This document shows, in pieces, positions 22,038-31,391 of a stretch of DNA of 64,000 bases. Origin of the DNA: Drosophila persimilis (taxonomy: Eukaryota > Arthropoda > Insecta > Diptera > Drosophilidae); assembly GCF_003286085.1 (NCBI RefSeq), contig NW_020825313.1, forward strand, positions 5,084,001 to 5,148,000. The letters are read 5' to 3'. The notes under the pieces are model-generated. The model saw nothing but the letters and a program-made list of their open reading frames with translations, was not told the origin of the DNA and did no database searches. Both the position numbers and the translations under genes were made by a program. Positions within the stretch are counted from its first letter, which is position 1, and each line of letters starts with the position of its first letter.

Positions 22038-22880
22038 CAGCGTTTGATTTTGGCATTTGGATTGCTCTTGGATACCGAGAACGTGAGCTGCAACGCATCG
22101 CGTTGGGCCTGATTAAACTGTACCTGGATCTTTTTTGACCTGTACTTGCTGACGGATCGCTTTTCTCCTTTCAGAATGCCGGAGATTGGTTTCGCGAATG
22201 CTCCGAAATCCTTAATGAAACAACGGTAATAGCTGGCTAGAACCATGAATGATCTAACGCTAAATACCGTTTTAGGCTCAACGTAGTGCTGAATGGCTTT
22301 CACATTTTCTGGGTCCGTTTTGGTGCCGTGTTTAAAGTTGCGATAAAGCCAAGGTACTCGACGCTTTCTTTAAAAAATTTTGACTTTTCGCGGGCCTCTC
22401 ATGTTTACAGTATGAAGGCTCTGTAATACCCAGCCGACGTGCTTGACGTGCTCCACTTCGTTTTCGAAGAAGACGATGACATTGTCAACGTGCACGTAGC
22501 ACGATTTACCGATTTGTTCCTGTAGAAAATCATCGATCGTGCGCTGAAAAATACCTCCGGCATTTTTTAAACCGAAGGGTAGTCGACAAAATTCGTACTT
22601 CCCCCCTTAGCTGATAATGCCGTTTTCTCCTGATCAGATTCTGCTATAGTGATTTGAGTTTCTGATGATGCCGTTTCGTAAGAGATCGTTAACCTCTGAG
22701 GTTGCCAAATCTTCGACACCTTTGAGGTATGGATACAGCTTTGAGTAGACCGTGTTTTCGTCGGTCGTACGGCTGTAGCCACTCCGGCTGTAGCCACTAC
22801 GTCTGTATTATAAGGCAGCAGCTTGCTAGAGTCTGCAAAAGCCTTTTGGTAGCGGTCAAACAATTTTAGGAAATCCGCTT
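22038..22880 (-). pseudogene. errantivirus reverse transcriptase, inactive (unit 5)
   Basis: Copy of the unit 4 RT with the same loss at the YxDD box and the same RNase H deletion. It carries 22 extra bp near 22,830 (reading FDRYQKAFADSSKLLPYN on the minus strand), which fits errantivirus RT and is therefore a deletion in unit 4. A one-base loss in the C run near 22,607 splits the palm. Confidence 0.87.
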
Positions 22881-23249
22881 TTACCGCAGGTGATGCTTGT
22901 ATATCTTCGTTTTTAGTGTGGTTGACGTTAGTACACTTGCCTCCGAAGTTTCACCTATTTTTATTTTGCCTTCATTAAGACATAATACCGCCCCTACTTG
23001 TTTTATTAGGTCAAGTACTATGATCCCATCGAATGTAGTCATGGAATCCAATAGGAAGAAGAAGGTGTCGTGTCCAAAAATGCGGATCTTGCATGTCTTA
23101 TTGTTTGAGCCATGGATGGATTGCACGGTGAAAGGGGATTCGACAGGGTAAACTTTTTTTAGCCGTTCGTTTGGTCGTTGGACCGAACCCGTGTCGATTA
23201 GAAAAGACATGCCTACCCCTGTTATTCTGCGCCGAATGAACGAAAGCAT
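22881..23249 (-). pseudogene. errantivirus protease (unit 5)
   Basis: Identical in layout to 18,476-18,844: open 122-residue frame with FLIDTGS. Confidence 0.8.
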
Positions 23250-23660
23250 TAACCTTCCCCTAAAAAATTAGCGTTGTCGCTATCTGTGTCAGAGTCGTTG
23301 CTGTCGTCTATTTCTGCTACCGCTTCCTGTGCTACTTGTGCGTAGTTTTCCTCTTGTTCAGCGACTGCCTTTAGGAGGTTTATCATTTTCCCCCTTTGGC
23401 CAGTTGCACGATCGGAACCTGCGGAGCGTTTGCTACCTTGGGCTTAACCCTGATTTTGAGATTTTTGTGAGTTCGTTGGTTGCCTGTATTTCGAGGACCG
23501 ACCACCGCGGTGCACCGGCCTGAATTATATCGGCGCTATAGTGGCCGTTTTGTTTTTTATAATGGAGATTTTTTCCCTGTTGGTTCTGGTTGGACTTTTT
23601 CGTGACTTGGGATTACTGATTCTGACGGCGTTGTTGTCGTTGGTCAGAGTGGGAATACAT
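23250..23660 (-). pseudogene. errantivirus gag C-terminal remnant (unit 5)
   Basis: Copy of 18,845-19,255, with the same stop and the same abrupt fusion to the gypsy LTR. Confidence 0.65.
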
Positions 23661-23662
23661 TT

Positions 23663-24150
23663 CCCAGTCAGCCGGCGGAGATTGAGAGGCGGACTCGAGC
23701 CCAAAGCCAAGAGCCAAAGGTCCCAATTGCTTGAACCAACAGTGCAACGCTTGGAGTACATCCCACTGGTTTCGAGCCACGATCGGGCCGACAAGCCAAG
23801 TGAATCGAGTCAGAGCGAACGCGTCAGGCGCCGACTGAGAGGCGGATTTGGGCTTCGTACCAAGAATCGCTGGCCCCCTTCGTTAGAGCCGGCGGAGCCA
23901 CGCTTGGAGACGCCTTGGGGGGTCCAAAGTGGATCGCGCTCACTAAAAACGCAGAGGAGAACCAACAGTCGAACCAGCACCGGAGGCAGAGTAGCGAGAT
24001 ACCAATAAAACATAATTGTCATATCAGTAACAAAACCTAACCCGTGCATTCTTACTTGTCGTCGGGGCAACTTACAAAATTTTTGCGACGACCCACTGAC
24101 CGCTGAGCCAGCTCAGCTGAATCAGACGGAACAAAACGGTTCGTTATAAC
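23663..24150 (+). mobile_element. LTR (3' part) of second gypsy element (unit 5)
   Basis: Copy of 19,258-19,702 with 43 extra bp at about 24,049-24,092. AATAAA is near 24,004. It precedes the only copy of this element that runs on into pol. Confidence 0.6.
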
Positions 24151-24168
24151 TGTCGCCCAACGTGGGGC
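24151..24168 (+). promoter_or_regulatory. primer binding site, tRNA-Lys type
   Basis: Same 18 bp and same single mismatch as at 19,703, so the mismatch predates the duplication. Confidence 0.8.
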
Positions 24169-24209
24169 CTCACGACAAGAAAAAGACAGAGTGCATTTGG
24201 GGAAGGGCG

Positions 24210-25245
24210 GTGCTGAGAAGGTCGAAAGGTCCCGAAGGTGCGAAAATGAGGAGCCGACGATGGGTTCATTCGCTGAGGAAGGAGGACTTCATCTAGTGTG
24301 CCCAGGCGTGCGGTCTTCAATTGGAAGGCACGCTGTCCGAGATTCGTAGAGTATTCAAGGAATATGTAGGAAAGCACGGAGAGCAGCCGGAGTATGCGGA
24401 CTCGCTCGAAGGCTTGGAAATTAATGAGGACGGGTCAGATCCATACGAGTGCCTGGCGAGCGTGGTTCAGGCATAGCTGTGCAGGCGGCCAGCCGAGTCC
24501 CAAGACGAGCTTATAGTGAGCATGGTAGTCCCGGTGAAAAGCCGATCGCACAGCAGGCCACGGGCCGAGAGTGGGGAGAGGCCGACCAGGCTGGCACAGC
24601 CAGAGCAAAGGAGCGCTAGAAACCCATATTGGTTTTCAGAGAGGAGAGAAGGGGTGGATTATCGGCGGGGACCAGACGAACAGGCAACACAAGACCGCCT
24701 GGATTGAGTTTTGCTCATGTCGCCTAGCATGTCTGGGAGTGCATAGTTGCAGAGAGCTGGATCATATAATGACACTGGTCGACGAATTTGAGGCGCTGGT
24801 GAAGGATCGGCTGAAGTTCTAGAGGGAATGTCCTGCGAATAGAGCGAAAGAAAATATTCCGTTTACGCGGCCGGCGGTATTGGGGATATATCGCCGCTGC
24901 AAGGATGAGTCAGCCGCCAGCTCTGAACCAGCAGTGGACAGAAAGTCGGCCCCGACGCAGCGGGACGACCATTTAAACTCAAATATAGAGAGTAGGTTAG
25001 CTAAAAACCCCGCCCAGGCGTGTCGACGATGCAGCCGCCATTTGGCACAAGCATGCAATGGTCGACCAATAACATTCTTCTGGAGGTGCGGCAAGGTCGG
25101 AGCCCCCCAGGCAGTCAGAAAGCGGGAAACGCCCCGAGACCCAACACGGAGAGGGCCGTGCCAGGGTCGCAAGACGCAGCCATCCAAAACTCGTAGGAAA
25201 ACTCAGCGGAAAACTCAGAGGATGTCCAGCTGTCGGCGGTGGTGA
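24210..25245 (+). pseudogene. gypsy (Osvaldo/Ulysses-like) gag (unit 5)
   Basis: As in unit 4 but extends past the fusion point: after CRRCSRHLAQAC (about 25,021-25,058) comes the second knuckle FFWRCGKVGA at 25,075-25,105, in which the first Cys appears changed to Phe. In-frame stop near 24,474 and a frameshift near 24,705 disable it. Confidence 0.75.
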
Positions 25246-25249
25246 GGAT

Positions 25250-25640
25250 AGGCAGCGACTGGAAAACCACGGTCGATACCGGGGGGACAAGCAGTTTTAT
25301 CAGCTGCGAGCAGGCTGGGGGGAGAGAGGAGACAAGGAAGCTGGTAGGGCTGGTTCCCAGATCAAGGTAGAGCTGACCTTCGGGGACAAGAGGGTCCCAA
25401 TCACGCTGCTCATGTTGCCAGGAGTCATTGATGCGCTTGTCCTGGGATGGGATTTCATCCCCGCGGTCGGAGCAGAGGTGACCTGTGCGGGGCACAGGGT
25501 TGTGATACCTGCGGGAGGCCACCGCAATGGTCGGTTGGAGCAGAAGTTTTCAGTGGCGGTCCTAGCGTCCACTGAAGAGTCCTCCGAGCCAGCGTCCGGC
25601 AGAGCGCGACCGGAGGAGGGATCGGTTGAGGAATTCCTAG
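25250..25640 (+). pseudogene. gypsy (Osvaldo/Ulysses-like) protease
   Basis: TVDTGGTSSFIS near 25,268-25,305 is an aspartyl protease active site of D-T-G type. After a frameshift near 25,370 the ALVLGWDFIPAVGAEVTCAG segment (25,430-25,490) is the usual second conserved block of gypsy proteases. It follows gag and precedes RT on the same strand. Confidence 0.75.
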
Positions 25641-25689
25641 CGAAGGAGTTAGAGGATTTCCAAAACCTGAAGGGAGTGTCGAATGTAGC

Positions 25690-26330
25690 TACACACGATC
25701 ACTATGAGCGATGCCCAGCCGATCAAAAAACGATACTACCCCAAGAATCCCAAGATGCAAGCCGAAATCAACCAACAAGTGGACGAACTGATGTATTGAA
25801 CCATCGAGGAGCCCGTACAGTTTGCCCATTTTGATGGTAAAAAAAAAGACAGGAAAGTGCAGATTATGCGTGGACTTCCAACAGATAATCGCGAAACCCA
25901 TTTCGGATGCATACCCCATGCAAAGAATTGATTTTATTTTGGACCAGCTCAGGGAGGCGCGGTTCATCCGTAGTTTGGATTTAAAGGACAGGTACTAGCA
26001 GATAGCATTGGAGGAAACCAGTAGGAAGTTCACCACGCTCACGGTGTCCGGCATAAGGCTGTTCCAATGGAAAGTGATGCCGTTTGGACTCCATTCAGCG
26101 TCCAGGTGATAGGCCCCGAGATGATGCCACACGCCTTCGCGTACCTGTATGACATTATTGTCATCGGCCATACTGAGAAACAGAAACGAAACCTAGAGGA
26201 AGTTTTTCGACGGTTGAAAAACGCACACTTGCGCCTAAACGTGGACAAGTGTTAATTTTTTAGGAAGGAACTTTGATACCTGGGGCACTTGGTGAAGGAG
26301 CAACGACAATACTTGGGTGTAGCCTCCTGA
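25690..26330 (+). pseudogene. gypsy (Osvaldo/Ulysses-like) reverse transcriptase, inactive
   Basis: Starts with PKNPKMQAEINQQVDEL near 25,740. KCRLCVDFQQI near 25,857, then FIRSLDLKDRY with its motif-A Asp near 25,970, a TAG stop at 25,996-25,998, and FQWKVMPFGLHSA near 26,060-26,100. The motif-C box reads YLYDIIVIG at about 26,143, where YLDDIIVIG is expected, so one catalytic Asp is lost. Sequence between motif B and C is also shortened. Several frame changes. Confidence 0.85.
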
Positions 26331-26339
26331 TATAGGCGG

Positions 26340-26870
26340 TTCGTAAATGGATTCCCCACGTAGGTGCAGCCCCTCAGCGCTTTACAGAATGAAATGGGAA
26401 TGGACACCGGAACAGCAGCAAGCGTTCGAGGACGTAAAAATTCGACTGACATCAGACGCGGTGTTAGCATGTCCGGATTTCTCAAAGAAGTTCGTGCTCC
26501 AGAACGACGCCAGAGACTATGGACTGGGGAGGACGTCTCCTTACACAAGAGACGGAGAAGGGTGAGAACGTCATCTCATACGCCAGTATAACTCTGAATG
26601 GTGAGAAGAAGAACTATTCGGCGACGGAAAAAGAGTGTCTGGCCATAGTATGGCCCATAACAAAGATAAAGCCTTATCTGGAGGGATACTGTTTCAAGGT
26701 TTAATAGCATCGAAAGCCTATTGGGGAGGATCGCCAGGTTGGCCCTGGAGCTGCAAGAATATGACTTCGAAGTGGTATATGGGAAAGGGCAGCTGAACAT
26801 AGTGGCGGACGCACAGTCCCGACTGCCATTGGCGGAACGATACCTGAGAGTAATCAAAGAGGAGGAGGAA
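26340..26870 (+). pseudogene. gypsy (Osvaldo/Ulysses-like) RNase H
   Basis: WTPEQQQAFEDVKIRLTSD near 26,405, FVLQNDARDYGLG near 26,490 (usually a D-A-S start of RNase H), ISYASITLNGEKKNYSATEK near 26,575, and ELQEYDFEVVYGKGQLNIVA near 26,745-26,805, the end of the domain before integrase. Frameshifts near 26,520 and 26,705 interrupt it. Confidence 0.82.
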
Positions 26871-26939
26871 AGCCGGCAGGAACGGAACATGGACTGTGGG
26901 TGGCTAGGAAAAGTTAAGGTGAAGATGAAAGCTAATCCG

Positions 26940-27790
26940 ATGAAGTACACCGACTACGTGGCGGAGTCAGGCCAGGTGTATTGGCATATCCCGCACAGGG
27001 CCGGAGGCGAAGAGGTAGCATCGTGGAAGCTGTTTGTATCGAAGCCTATGCGGGAAAGAGTGATTGAGGAGAACCATGACACACCCGTAGCCGGCGACGC
27101 AGGGAGCAGAAGAAAGATGGCAAGGATAGCCGCACGGTACTACTGGATGGGGATGCACCGCGATATAAGGCGGTGTTATATGTGAGCATATGTGAAAGTG
27201 CGAAAGTTGCATACGGTTCAAACCGAGCCAGCTGCAGGCGGCTAGGGAAAATGCTGACACAGGTGTAAGAAGAACTATAGGCGACAGTGTGTGCCGACTT
27301 TGTGAGACCGCTGCCACGTTCCAAGCACGGGAACGCTGTGCAACCTCGACTGCCGAAGGCGTTGTACGACAAGGAGACGCTCGGCACTGGACAGAAGGCC
27401 CACACGACAGATAAGAACGTGGTAGAGCTGAGAGAATTATTTCAGTCGGTGCGACGAAATCTTGAGTGGGCGGCGCAGGACCAGGCGAGGTACTATAACC
27501 TGAGGAGAAGGGCGTGAAGGCCAAGGATTGGAAGGAAGGTGTGGGCCAAACAGCACCACTTGTCTTATGCGGACGAGGGATTCGCGGCTAAGCTGGCCCC
27601 GAACTATGATGGGCCATACGTAATCGTGGATTTCGTGTCGCCAGTGATCTGTAAGCTAAGGAAGGGCAGGGGAAACGGACACGGACTGCCCACATCGGCG
27701 ACCTGAAGCCACAGCCGAGTGAAGGAAGCCCGAGGACGAGTCCTGGAAGCGAAGCAGCAGACAACGTACCGGTCGGGGTAACAGATGAGA
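26940..27790 (+). pseudogene. gypsy (Osvaldo/Ulysses-like) integrase, core deleted
   Basis: N-terminal zinc region (ENHDTPVAGDAG, ARYYWMGMHRDIRR) at about 27,070-27,180, then a broken stretch, VCADFVRPLPRSKHGN near 27,290 with the first catalytic Asp, then a direct jump to the C-terminal region (LFQSVRRNLEWAAQDQARYY near 27,440; HHLSYADEGFAAKLAPNYDG near 27,555). The middle of the core with the other two catalytic residues is missing. The organisation matches the gypsy integrase at 47.9-49.1 kb on the other strand. Confidence 0.83.
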
Positions 27791-27799
27791 CATGCAAAG

Positions 27800-28790
27800 G
27801 TGGGTTGACATATCACGCAGGACAGGAACCACCGATACGGGCAGAAACGAGTGGCCCAAACTGATGCCACCCAGGACAAGGCCACCCAGAATCTTCTTAC
27901 AACTAAAATCGTTAAAACTAAGTTATTAAAACTAGAACAGCAGGATGTGGCGGCGGACAGATGCAGCCGGACATACGGAAAGAAGAGGAAGAGTTAGTTC
28001 ATCAACCGTCAGAAACCGGACAAAGGCAAAGGAAATAAGAGATACACGAGTCGCCGCTACTCCAGTGGGCATATTGCGATGTGAGTTCTAAAGTTCTAAA
28101 ATGGATCCGAAGTTGGGGTACCAGTCCGGGGCAATGGAACCAGCTGCGAACGTCGGGGATGTCAGGACAAAGCGGATGCCGCCCGTGCGCGGTCTACCGG
28201 GTGGGGAATCGGATGATCCCTGAGTCACTGCACGGGGGTAACATCCGCATCCAAGCCAATCCGGGGACGGGAGGAGCTGGTCCCAAGGGGCGGGCCGAGA
28301 TTTGGAAGCACGGGCAAAAGGTCGGAGGACCTGTTGATCGAGATGGAAGATCGGTCTGCATCCTGGACTTGTGCCAAAGGACGGACTATAAGAGAAGGCA
28401 AGGTGAAATGAGGAACCCAAACATTCATCAGGCTTACCAGATCCAAGGCGAAGCCAAGCAACACGACGTCGAGCGACAGGAGACGTCTGCCAGACCTGGA
28501 GATTAAAAGTGGACATTCTAATTACAAAATAAGAATAAGAACAAAACTAACAAAGCCCCGGGGCACCCTAGTGCTAACGCGGCGAGAGGAGTGGATAATT
28601 CTTAAACGGTAACGAACAAAAGAGAGCCAACTGGAGGGCAAGAGAGAGCCCTCCAAAGGGCCCATGTAAAGCATCGTTACATGGAACGGTGAGCACCGGC
28701 ATGAACCCCTATAAGGGCGGGAGCAGCACGCGATAAGTTCTTTTGTAAAAAAAAAAACAAATCGTGAGTGAAGAGGTTAGAATGCAGCAA
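27800..28790. other. unassigned 3' region after gypsy integrase, with palindromes
   Basis: No protein motif is recognisable; a 141-codon open stretch at 28,081-28,506 has no family features and overlaps an equally long one on the other strand. It may hold the element's 3' untranslated region or an LTR, but it does not match the LTR at 23,663-24,150. It contains GCCCCGGGGC (28,555-28,564), a TGGAGGGC/GCCCTCCA hairpin (28,632-28,655) and an ATGTAA/TTACAT hairpin (28,664-28,682), and ends near a run of A at 28,748. Confidence 0.6.
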
Positions 28791-29186
28791 CACTAAATTC
28801 GACCGAGGTTTACTAATAGTAGCCTACTAGAGTAAGATGGGAGTCTCACACCCGAGTAAAAAGTGTTTCTGTACTGATTCTATACGGTCCTGGTGTACTT
28901 TGTACTGAGGGAACCATACACAGGAGCATTATTCTAAGATCGGTCGAACATGCGAGGTATAGAGAGTCTTTGTTATATAGGGGTCATCAAATTCCTTTGA
29001 CCACCAAGAATAAAGGGCCTAAATGGCTGCCCTGTGGTACTCCCGAAGAAACCTTTACTGGTGAAGAGAGGGAGTTTTTGAAGAGGACTCTTTGAGACCT
29101 AGAACAAAGATAGCTAGAAATCCATCTCAGGAGGTTGGGTGGAAGCCCTAAAAGGTCAAGTTTGTGCGCTAGAAGGAAGTGGTTTA

Positions 29187-29648
29187 TTAGTCGAATGATT
29201 TACTAAAGTCGGTGTAAGTAACATCCGTCTGTGAGTTACTTTGAAAGCCTTTAATAATGAATGAGGTAAACTCTAACAAGTTCGTGGTGGTTGATCGCCG
29301 CCTTATAAATCCCTGCTGAGTGGGATATATAAGTGACTTGCAGAGATGTTGCAAGTGCGGAGTTAAAACCTTCTCAAACATTTTGGGAATGGCGGATAAC
29401 TTTGCTATACCTCTATAATTGTTTGCTTCAGACTTGATACCCTTTTTATGGGGAGGAATAATAAACCATTCCTTCCAGATCGGGGGGAAGCAAGAAGATT
29501 CAATGGACAGGGTGAATAGTTTAAGCAAGGGTCCATACAGTACCTCGGCGCAGTACCTGAGTACACAACCTGGAACCCCGTCTGGACCCGGTGAAAACAC
29601 CGGCTTAACTAGTCGAAGATAATGAAGTAAAGAACATTCATTTAACAA
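29187..29648 (-). pseudogene. CR1 ORF2 reverse transcriptase fragment (copy 2)
   Basis: The minus-strand 153-codon frame begins in the linker and holds the RT entry motif SPGPDGVPGCVLRYCAEVL, then FPPIWKEWFIIPPHKKG, NNYRGIAKLSAIPKMFEKVL, and TQQGFIRRRSTTTNLLEF, ending DVTYTDFSKSFD where motif A (YxDFSKAFD) sits. The YxDD motif C is beyond the deletion near 29,180, so the domain is dead. Confidence 0.87.
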
Positions 29649-30011
29649 AGAACTGAAAATGCCGTTCGACCTCGGTAAGCCGTATGGGTACGGATGACCA
29701 GAGTAGCTTTCCTCAGAATAGATAGTTTGGAAAAATTGGGCAAAAAGATCGGCAATTGCCTGATAGCGAGAGTGAGAAGTAGGAGAACCAACTTCTTGAA
29801 ATTTTTTATAGTGTCTTGATTTTATGTTTTTTAGGCTGGATAACTCTTTGGTAAACCAAGGAGGTTTTCAAGATCTAATCGGACAAGAAAGGGGGACACA
29901 AGGATCAAAAAATGTGCCAAGAGCATTGTAAAAAATGTTTGTGCCTTTTATGACATCAGTGCACAAGTACAAAGCGGACCTATCAAAATCCCTAATTAGA
30001 TTATTAAGCTT

Positions 30012-30560
30012 CTAAAATTTGGCTTTACGAAAGCAACGGAAACGTTCAGGTGGCCTACTCGACCGATCCAATACAGTTGGTCCTATATCTAGCGACACTT
30101 CGAAAGTTGGATGGTAGGCGTCTTCAGGTATAGTGAGCGGAAGGGCTCGGGTTAACAACACTAAGGTCGGATCCGATACAAAGCACAGATCAAGCAATCG
30201 ACCCAAGGAATTTTTCACATGGTTGACTTGCGACAGGGATAGGTCAAGCAAGCCGTCAACAAAGTCATGTCGTGATATGGGCAATAGGTTACTAGACTCG
30301 TTTAGATCTTTATGAACCTGGACTGTGAAGTGTTCCGACGTGAAGATAGAGTCCACTGCAATCAGAACCCCTCGTGCACGTCGAGACGAACGGTCCTTTC
30401 TAAAAGTTGTGTACCGACCTGCCAAAACCTCGGAACTAAGAATGTCCGGCTTTAACCAGGTTTCAGTAAACACAATAACGTGGGAAGCAAATGCAACACT
30501 ATCCCGGAAAAGAATGCTGAGTTACTATGTAAGCCTCTAACATTCTGATAGGTTACTGAA
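30012..30560 (-). pseudogene. CR1 ORF2 endonuclease remnant (copy 2)
   Basis: YQNVRGL near 30,545 is the usual CR1 ORF2 entry. The 153-codon frame 30,012-30,473 starts at FTETWLKPDILSSEV (E-T of the APE endonuclease), continues RARGVLIAVDS and, after a deletion, LLDLCFVSD and YHPTFEVSLDI (the S-D-H-type end, here Y-H). Catalytic residues between are missing. Confidence 0.8.
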
Positions 30561-30569
30561 AGAGAAGTT

Positions 30570-30800
30570 AGTTTTTTGGAAGGGTGGAAACAGGACGCGA
30601 AGATGAGAAAGATGAGGATGGCACATTGGGATGATTTGTAAGAGTTAAGGGGGCCTTCTTCTTCTTAGCCTTGAACTCCTTCACCACCAAATGCTCTGCC
30701 CAAAATTTTGCAGTGCAAATGGTGTTAAAATCAGTTGGGGAGACACTTATTTTGAATGAAGCTATCTCCCTGGCATAAGAGAACTGCTCTATTACCAGAG
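30570..30800 (-). pseudogene. CR1 ORF1 C-terminal remnant (copy 2)
   Basis: The minus strand reads AKFWAEHLVVKEFKAKKKK near 30,710-30,655, closely matching AKFWPDHLVVKEFKAKKKN of the intact ORF1 at 36,202-37,212, then a Ser/Pro-rich tail ending LPKN. Only about 75 codons remain. Confidence 0.82.
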
Positions 30801-30809
30801 CATTGCGCA

Positions 30810-31391
30810 GCGTTGTATGGTTGAGGGTACCTTGTGTTTACGTTTGGCGTTTATGTCACTCATGAAATATTTGTTGAGTAGCCGGTTAGCTGACGACGAG
30901 AATTTTGGCAGCAGCCTGATTGTGGATTCGTACAACCTATGTTTGATGGACGGAAGGTCAGCTTCTGCTAAAGAGCATTATATTGGAGACTGGGGAATTC
31001 GTTTAAGCTGCGACGCACGTAATTATTATATGGTGTTTGGATTTTTCTTAAATTTGTATTTGCGCATTTGTGATATATATTAACGCATTAACATGGACGT
31101 TTGAACATTTTGAGTTTAAAAATCTAATGATGCTAAGTGTTAAGTTTGGATTTTAATTGTAATCTGAATAGTAGTCAAAAATTCCAATTCCAAGAATTTT
31201 CAAGTGTTCTACAGATTGAATTGTCGTGTTTTGAAAATTAAGATCATTGTTTCTCGCCGTGCAGCGATGTTTTCTGCAAAGATGCAGTATTTTACATTTG
31301 TTTGTGGAGAGTTTGGCACCCGACAAAATTCCCCACTCCTGAATATCTTTAAGTATTTTTTTAAAACAATTATGTACAGCGTTTGTGTTTT
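30810..31391 (-). pseudogene. I-clade LINE reverse transcriptase, second part
   Basis: Resumes next to the DINE-1 with NTNAVHNCFKKILKDIQEWG, GAKLSTNKCKILHLCRKHRC and VEHLKILGIGIF (31,390-31,190). Further left in other frames come SLQYNALAEADLPSIKHRL and RLLNKYFMSDINAKRKHKV (about 30,985-30,830), typical of the I-factor C-terminal part. The spacing from the motif-C box across the DINE-1 fits an intact RT, so DINE-1 inserted without losing coding sequence there. Confidence 0.82.

Larger units (their letters stand above)
1..25073. repeat. Array A: mosaic transposon-derived tandem array
   Basis: The same composite of several retroelements recurs head to tail. The landmark beginning CTGAACTCTCGCG occurs at 1, 4,661, 9,339 and 14,063, giving spacings of 4,660, 4,678 and 4,724 bp. 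A second register of 4,383-4,448 bp repeats the stretch from 16,243 once more from 20,626. Units are nearly identical by eye, so amplification is recent relative to the decay of the component elements, whose stops and frameshifts are shared between copies. Unequal exchange or rolling-circle amplification would explain this; collapse or false duplication in assembly cannot be excluded. Confidence 0.92.
20626..25073. repeat. Array A unit 5, copy of the second half of unit 4
   Basis: Repeats 16,243-20,620 at an offset of 4,383 bp, rising to 4,405 after a 22 bp insertion near 22,830 and 4,448 after a 43 bp insertion near 24,049. At 25,073 the copy does not jump back to env but runs on into gypsy gag and pol, showing that this is the parental arrangement and the 20,625 junction is the derived one. 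Confidence 0.9.
28795..30800 (-). mobile_element. CR1 LINE, copy 2, rearranged
   Basis: The minus strand carries, in order, the last part of a CR1 ORF1, an endonuclease fragment, an RT fragment and a C-terminal RT piece. The last piece (28,830-29,010) matches 35,500-35,700 of the other CR1 copy, e.g. the segment near TCTATACGGTCCTGGTGTAC. The internal catalytic RT region is deleted. The 5' end abuts an I-clade LINE at about 30,800. Confidence 0.85.

Noticed and set aside
28081-28506. A 141-codon plus-strand frame after gypsy integrase, considered as an env-like ORF
   Set aside because: It has no signal peptide, no membrane segment and no known motif, and an equally long frame lies on the opposite strand.
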